Positions 7,404 to 10,619 of a stretch of DNA of 10,619 nt are shown piece by piece. Position numbers and translations under genes: made by a program. The notes below the pieces were generated by a model. It did no database searches and had not been told where the DNA came from. It saw only the letters and a list, made by a program, of their open reading frames with translations. This stretch comes from Propionibacterium sp. Lineage in GTDB: Bacteria; Actinomycetota; Actinomycetes; Propionibacteriales; Propionibacteriaceae. Each line of letters starts with the position of its first letter. Position 1 is the stretch's first letter. The DNA lies in assembly GCA_012837465.1 (NCBI GenBank), contig DURG01000325.1, forward strand, positions 1 through 10,619, read 5' to 3'.

Positions 7404-8204
7404 ATGACGAACTCGCCGCAGCAGCCCCCCGCAGGTTGGTATCCGGACCCTGCCGGCTCAGGGGGTGAACGCTTCTGGGATGGCGTGGCCTGGTCCCAGT
7501 CGACCCGAGACAAGGCAGCCCCCCAGCCCGCCTCCGACGCGCCCCATTCCGCACCGCCGGCAGGCGGTGCGCCCAGCTACGGCACGCCCTCGGGTGGCCA
7601 GCAGTACAGCCAGCAGCCCTACGCCGGGCAGCAACAGTACGGGCAGGCGCCCCAGCCGTACCAGGACTACGGTCAGGGCTACGCCTACGGGCCACAGTTG
7701 CCCCGGCCCGCAGGCTTCTGGTGGCGCTTCCTCGGCTACCTCATCGACGGCATCGTCGTGGGCATCCTCACCCGGATCGTCGCGGGCATGCTCGGCTTCC
7801 AGGCGGCGCTGGACCGCGCCACTGAGGCGTGGTCCAGGGATCTGCTGATCTGGGCTGAGAACCCCGAGGCCTCGCCGTTCCCGATGCCGGGCGACGACTT
7901 CATGTCGGCCGCCTCTGCCATCGCCGCGACCTCCGTCGTGCTGTGGATCCTCTACCGGATCGGCATGTACGCCTGGAAGAGCGCGACGCTCGGCATGATG
8001 GCCGTCGGCTTGCGCCTCGTGAAGGCCGACGACTGGGACGCCAAGCTGGGCATGGGCACCATCGTGCTGCGCGCGGTGGCGAGCACCATCCTGTTCCAGA
8101 TCACGCTCCTCAACGTGATCAACGGCCTCATGGCCGCGTTCACCGCCAAGAAGCAGACCTTGGGCGACATGATCGCGCGCACCCAGGTCCTCAAAGTCCG
8201 TTAA
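7404..8204 (+). CDS. DUF2510 and RDD domain-containing membrane protein
   Basis: A 266-residue protein in three parts. Residues 8-30 (PPAGWYPDPAGSGGERFWDG) form a DUF2510 motif, a short Trp-rich N-terminal module common in actinobacterial membrane proteins. Residues 31-100 are a low-complexity linker rich in Pro, Gln, Tyr, Gly and Ala. Residues 101-266 are an RDD domain with hydrophobic segments at about 109-132, 171-189 and 217-245, the first carrying RFLGYLID (Arg108, Asp115), and the closing KKQTLGDMIARTQV with its conserved Asp255. RDD proteins are multi-pass membrane proteins; some have been linked to ion transport, but no function can be assigned here. The ATG at 7404 begins MTNSPQQPPAGWYPDP, as is usual for DUF2510 proteins. 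Upstream in-frame codons fall in the divergent kinase. The gene lies 10 nt upstream of malQ, whose probable promoter overlaps its stop codon. Confidence 0.9.
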   Translation: MTNSPQQPPAGWYPDPAGSGGERFWDGVAWSQSTRDKAAPQPASDAPHSAPPAGGAPSYGTPSGGQQYSQQPYAGQQQYGQAPQPYQDYGQGYAYGPQLPRPAGFWWRFLGYLIDGIVVGILTRIVAGMLGFQAALDRATEAWSRDLLIWAENPEASPFPMPGDDFMSAASAIAATSVVLWILYRIGMYAWKSATLGMMAVGLRLVKADDWDAKLGMGTIVLRAVASTILFQITLLNVINGLMAAFTAKKQTLGDMIARTQVLKVR

Positions 8205-8207
8205 GGT
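8202..8207 (+). promoter_or_regulatory. Putative malQ -10 box overlapping the RDD stop codon
   Basis: TAAGGT includes the TAA stop of the upstream gene (8202-8204) and ends 7 nt before the GTG at 8215, matching the leaderless pattern elsewhere in the window. The same bases contain AAGG, which could instead act as a weak Shine-Dalgarno site 8 nt from the GTG if malQ is translated from a longer RDD-malQ transcript. The sequence does not decide between the two. Confidence 0.42.
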
Positions 8208-8214
8208 CAACTGA

Positions 8215-10365
8215 GTGAGCGACGTTTACCCCAGCCTTGCCCTGCTAGCCGAGAAGTTCGGCATCGCCCAGGAATTCTGGGACTGGAAGGGCCGCCACCA
8301 GATCATTTCGGCGGAGACCATCATCGAGGTCCTCAAGGCCTTCGAGATCGACGCATCCAGCCCGCAGGCTGCCGATGACGCACTGACCCGGCTCGAGGAC
8401 GAGCGCTGGCGCCGCACGGTGCCCGCGTGCACCGTCGCCGAGCAGGGGCAAGGCATCCACGTCAACATCCACGTGCCCGCCGGAACCCATGCCGACGTCT
8501 GGGTCCGCTTGGAGTCCGGCGAGGGCCGGCCCGCCTGGCAGGTGGAGAACCACGCGCCGGACCGCTGGGTCGACGGCGGCCACATCGGCGAGGCCACCTT
8601 CTGGTTGGGCGCCGAACTGCCGACGGGGTACCACAGCATCGTCGCGCACACCGAGACGGGCACCCACGAGGGCGCCCTCATCGTCACGCCGTCGTTCGTC
8701 GGCTTCCCCGACAAGATGCGCGGCGAGCGGATCTGGGGCTACGGCACGCAGTTGTACTCGGTGACCTCGGACCGCTCCTGGGGCATCGGCGACCTCGGGG
8801 ACCTGGCGGACCTCATCACCTGGTCGGGCACCCGCCAGTTCGCCGGCTACGTGCTGATCAACCCGCTGCATGCCGCTGAGCCCGCCCCGCCGCTGGAGCC
8901 GTCGCCCTACCTGCCGGCCAGCCGGCGCTTCATCAACCCCATCTACGTCCACCCCGAGTCGATCCCGGAGTACGCGACGCTCGGCAAGGAGCAGCGCAAG
9001 GAGATCAAGGCCCTCCTCGCACAGGCCCGGGCCGCCGCGGAGGCCTCCGACATCGTGGAGCGCAACGCGGTGTGGCCGCTGAAGCTCAAGGCGCTGCGGA
9101 TCATCCACGACGCCGGGATGCGCCCGGCGCGCCACATCGCCTACCAGGACTTCCGCAGCCGCGAGGGCACCGGGCTGCGCTCGTTCGCCATGTGGAGTGC
9201 GCTCAGCCTGGAGTTCGGCCAGTACTGGAAGGACTGGCCCGAGGAGTACCAGAGGCCCGGCACGCCGGAGGTCTGGGCCTTCGCGGAGGAGCACGCGGAC
9301 GACGTGCAGTTCTTCGAGTGGCTCCAGTGGATCGCCCAGACGCAGGTGTCGGCCGCCCAGACCGTGGCAGACGAGGTGGGCATGCCCGTGGGCATCGTGA
9401 CGGACCTGGCAGTCGGCGTGCACCGCTACGGCGCCGAGACCTGGATGATGCCCGAGGTCTTCGCCCAGGGCATGAGCGTCGGCGCCCCGCCGGACCAGTA
9501 CAACCAGTCCGGCCAGGACTGGGGCCAGCCCCCGTGGCGCCCCGACAAGCTCGACGCGCTCGCCTACGAGCCGTTCCGTGCGATGGTCGCCGCGGCCCTG
9601 CGCCGCGTCGGCGGCCTCCGCGTGGACCACATCATCGGCATGTTCCGCCTCTGGTGGGTGCCGCAGGGCGTCGGCCCGACGGGCGGCACCTACGTGCGCA
9701 ACAACCACGAGGCCATGATCGGCATCCTCGCACTGGAGGCCCAGCGCGCCCAGGCGCTGGTCATCGGCGAGGACCTCGGCACTGTGGAGCCGTGGGTGCG
9801 CGACTACCTCTCCCGCCGCGGCCTGCTCGGCACCTCCGTGCTGTGGTTCGAGGCGGACCACCAGGGCCAGCCGCTCGACGCCCAGTGGTGGCGCGAGTAC
9901 TGCATGGCCTCGGTCACGACGCACGACCTGCCGCCCACGCTCGGCTACCTCGCCGGCGACCACGTACGGCTGCGTGACGACCTGGGCCTGCTCACCGAGC
10001 CCCTCGAGGAGGAACTCGCCTCGGCGCACCGGGAGCAGGCCGATTGGCTGGGCAAGCTCGTCGACTACGGCCTGCTGGCAGATGACGACCGTGAGGACCC
10101 CGTCGAGGTCATGCTGGCCCTGCACAAGTTCCTGCTCCACACCCCGTCGAAGGTGCTGCTCGCGAGCCTGACCGACGCCGTCGGCGAGCGCCGCGCGCAG
10201 AATCAGCCGGGCACGATCAACGAGTACCCCAACTGGCGCGTCCCGCTGGGTGACCAGGACGGTAAGCGGCTCAGCCTCGCCGACATCTTCGACGCCGAGC
10301 TGCCCAAGCGTCTCGCTGCGGTGATGAACGGGGTCGAGCGGCAGCCGGAGTCGCGCTGGGAATGA
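8215..10365 (+). CDS. malQ: 4-alpha-glucanotransferase (amylomaltase, GH77)
   Basis: A cytosolic enzyme that transfers alpha-1,4-glucan segments between maltodextrins, releasing glucose and remodelling chain lengths in maltose/maltodextrin and glycogen metabolism. At 716 residues it is the long actinobacterial form, with an N-terminal extension of about 170 residues before the GH77 barrel. Visible features are YGTQLYSV (176-183) and WGIGDLGDL, which open the barrel; SPYLPASRRFINPIY from about 230; the nucleophile Asp471 in LRVDHIIGMFRLW; the acid/base Glu519 in IGEDLG; and the third carboxylate Asp571 in TTHDLPP. Spacing of the three matches the family, so the enzyme should be active. The GTG at 8215 is chosen because SDVYPSLALLAEKFG is the usual family N-terminus and no upstream in-frame start clears the RDD gene. 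Downstream, a PfkB-type kinase gene begins 1 nt after the stop, suggesting a carbohydrate operon. Confidence 0.96.
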   Translation: MSDVYPSLALLAEKFGIAQEFWDWKGRHQIISAETIIEVLKAFEIDASSPQAADDALTRLEDERWRRTVPACTVAEQGQGIHVNIHVPAGTHADVWVRLESGEGRPAWQVENHAPDRWVDGGHIGEATFWLGAELPTGYHSIVAHTETGTHEGALIVTPSFVGFPDKMRGERIWGYGTQLYSVTSDRSWGIGDLGDLADLITWSGTRQFAGYVLINPLHAAEPAPPLEPSPYLPASRRFINPIYVHPESIPEYATLGKEQRKEIKALLAQARAAAEASDIVERNAVWPLKLKALRIIHDAGMRPARHIAYQDFRSREGTGLRSFAMWSALSLEFGQYWKDWPEEYQRPGTPEVWAFAEEHADDVQFFEWLQWIAQTQVSAAQTVADEVGMPVGIVTDLAVGVHRYGAETWMMPEVFAQGMSVGAPPDQYNQSGQDWGQPPWRPDKLDALAYEPFRAMVAAALRRVGGLRVDHIIGMFRLWWVPQGVGPTGGTYVRNNHEAMIGILALEAQRAQALVIGEDLGTVEPWVRDYLSRRGLLGTSVLWFEADHQGQPLDAQWWREYCMASVTTHDLPPTLGYLAGDHVRLRDDLGLLTEPLEEELASAHREQADWLGKLVDYGLLADDDREDPVEVMLALHKFLLHTPSKVLLASLTDAVGERRAQNQPGTINEYPNWRVPLGDQDGKRLSLADIFDAELPKRLAAVMNGVERQPESRWE

Positions 10366-10366
10366 C

Positions 10367-10619
10367 GTGCCCGCCCCACGAGTGATCCACACGGCCCAGG
10401 CCCTGGTCGACGTCACGGCGGTGATCCCGGGCCTGCCGAGCCGTGGGCAGAACGTGATGGCCGCACAGTGGAGCCAGCAGGCCGGTGGCGCGGTCAACAT
10501 CCTCGTGGCCGCAGCCCGCTCGGGGGCCCAGTGCGTGCACGCAGGGGTGATCGGAACCGGTCCCAATGGCGACCTCATCCGCCAGGCACTGTCCGAAGCT
10601 GGCATCGGGTGGTCGGCCC
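10367..10619 (+). CDS. PfkB-family carbohydrate kinase (N-terminal part, cut by window end)
   Basis: Eighty-four codons are visible before the window ends. The sequence follows the ribokinase/PfkB N-terminal pattern: a first strand leading to VDVTAVIPGLPSRGQ (about 14-28) with Asp15 at the usual sugar-contacting position, the glycine signature QAGGAVNILVAAARSGA (38-54), and the strand-turn GVIGTGPNGDLIRQAL (60-75) followed by EAGI. The family phosphorylates sugars or nucleosides with ATP; the ATP-binding C-terminal signature lies outside the window, so the substrate cannot be assigned. The GTG at 10367, 1 nt after the malQ stop codon, gives the full first strand and suggests translational coupling. 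A GTG at 10382 is an alternative that would shorten the first strand. No strong Shine-Dalgarno and no -10 hexamer at leaderless spacing is present, in keeping with co-transcription from malQ. Confidence 0.85.
   Translation, partial: MPAPRVIHTAQALVDVTAVIPGLPSRGQNVMAAQWSQQAGGAVNILVAAARSGAQCVHAGVIGTGPNGDLIRQALSEAGIGWSA

Noticed and set aside
7600..7690. Tyr/Gln/Pro-rich stretch as a tandem DNA repeat
   Set aside because: The codons vary and no exact repeat unit recurs; it is a low-complexity linker of the RDD protein.
8245..10605. A 786-codon open frame on the minus strand opposite malQ
   Set aside because: It has no recognisable motifs and a composition typical of antisense reading of GC-rich coding DNA, and it lies over a fully conserved malQ.

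Overview
The window comes from a high-GC actinobacterium. The evidence is strong G/C at third codon positions, GTG starts, actinobacterial families (DUF3039, DUF2510-RDD, DUF4342) and many genes whose start codon sits 6-7 nt after a -10-like hexamer, the arrangement expected of leaderless transcripts. A propionibacterial relative is plausible but cannot be shown from this sequence alone. Most of the content is chromosomal housekeeping. I see no transposase, integrase, tRNA, rRNA, CRISPR array, phage gene or toxin-antitoxin pair.

Layout. Positions 1-137 are a repeat-containing intergenic stretch leading into ahcY (138-1562, +), S-adenosylhomocysteine hydrolase of the methyl cycle. A short DUF4342 gene follows (1585-1872, +). 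Facing it across a small hairpin is the remnant of a cation-transporting P-type ATPase (1883-3797, -). That remnant has lost its N-terminus and two internal blocks and carries one further single-base frameshift. Directly upstream of it on the same strand is an intact DUF3039 gene (3809-4051, -). DUF3039 diverges from a short-chain dehydrogenase (4112-4846, +) across a 60-bp double promoter. An MFS permease follows (4895-6229, +), with the only clear Shine-Dalgarno site in the window.

The right half holds a membrane-anchored Ser/Thr protein kinase (6219-7346, -) that overlaps the 3' end of the MFS gene tail to tail. Diverging from it is a DUF2510-RDD membrane protein (7404-8204, +). Next come malQ, a GH77 4-alpha-glucanotransferase (8215-10365, +), and the start of a PfkB-family sugar kinase (10367 to the window edge). 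malQ and the kinase gene are 1 nt apart, so they are probably co-transcribed and may both serve carbohydrate metabolism.

The points most worth a second look are the multiply broken P-type ATPase, which is either a real pseudogene or a damaged assembly; the run of six putative leaderless starts, one with its -10 box made partly from the preceding stop codon; and the kinase's non-canonical catalytic-loop and APE motifs. I found no convincing evidence of an undescribed multi-gene system here.
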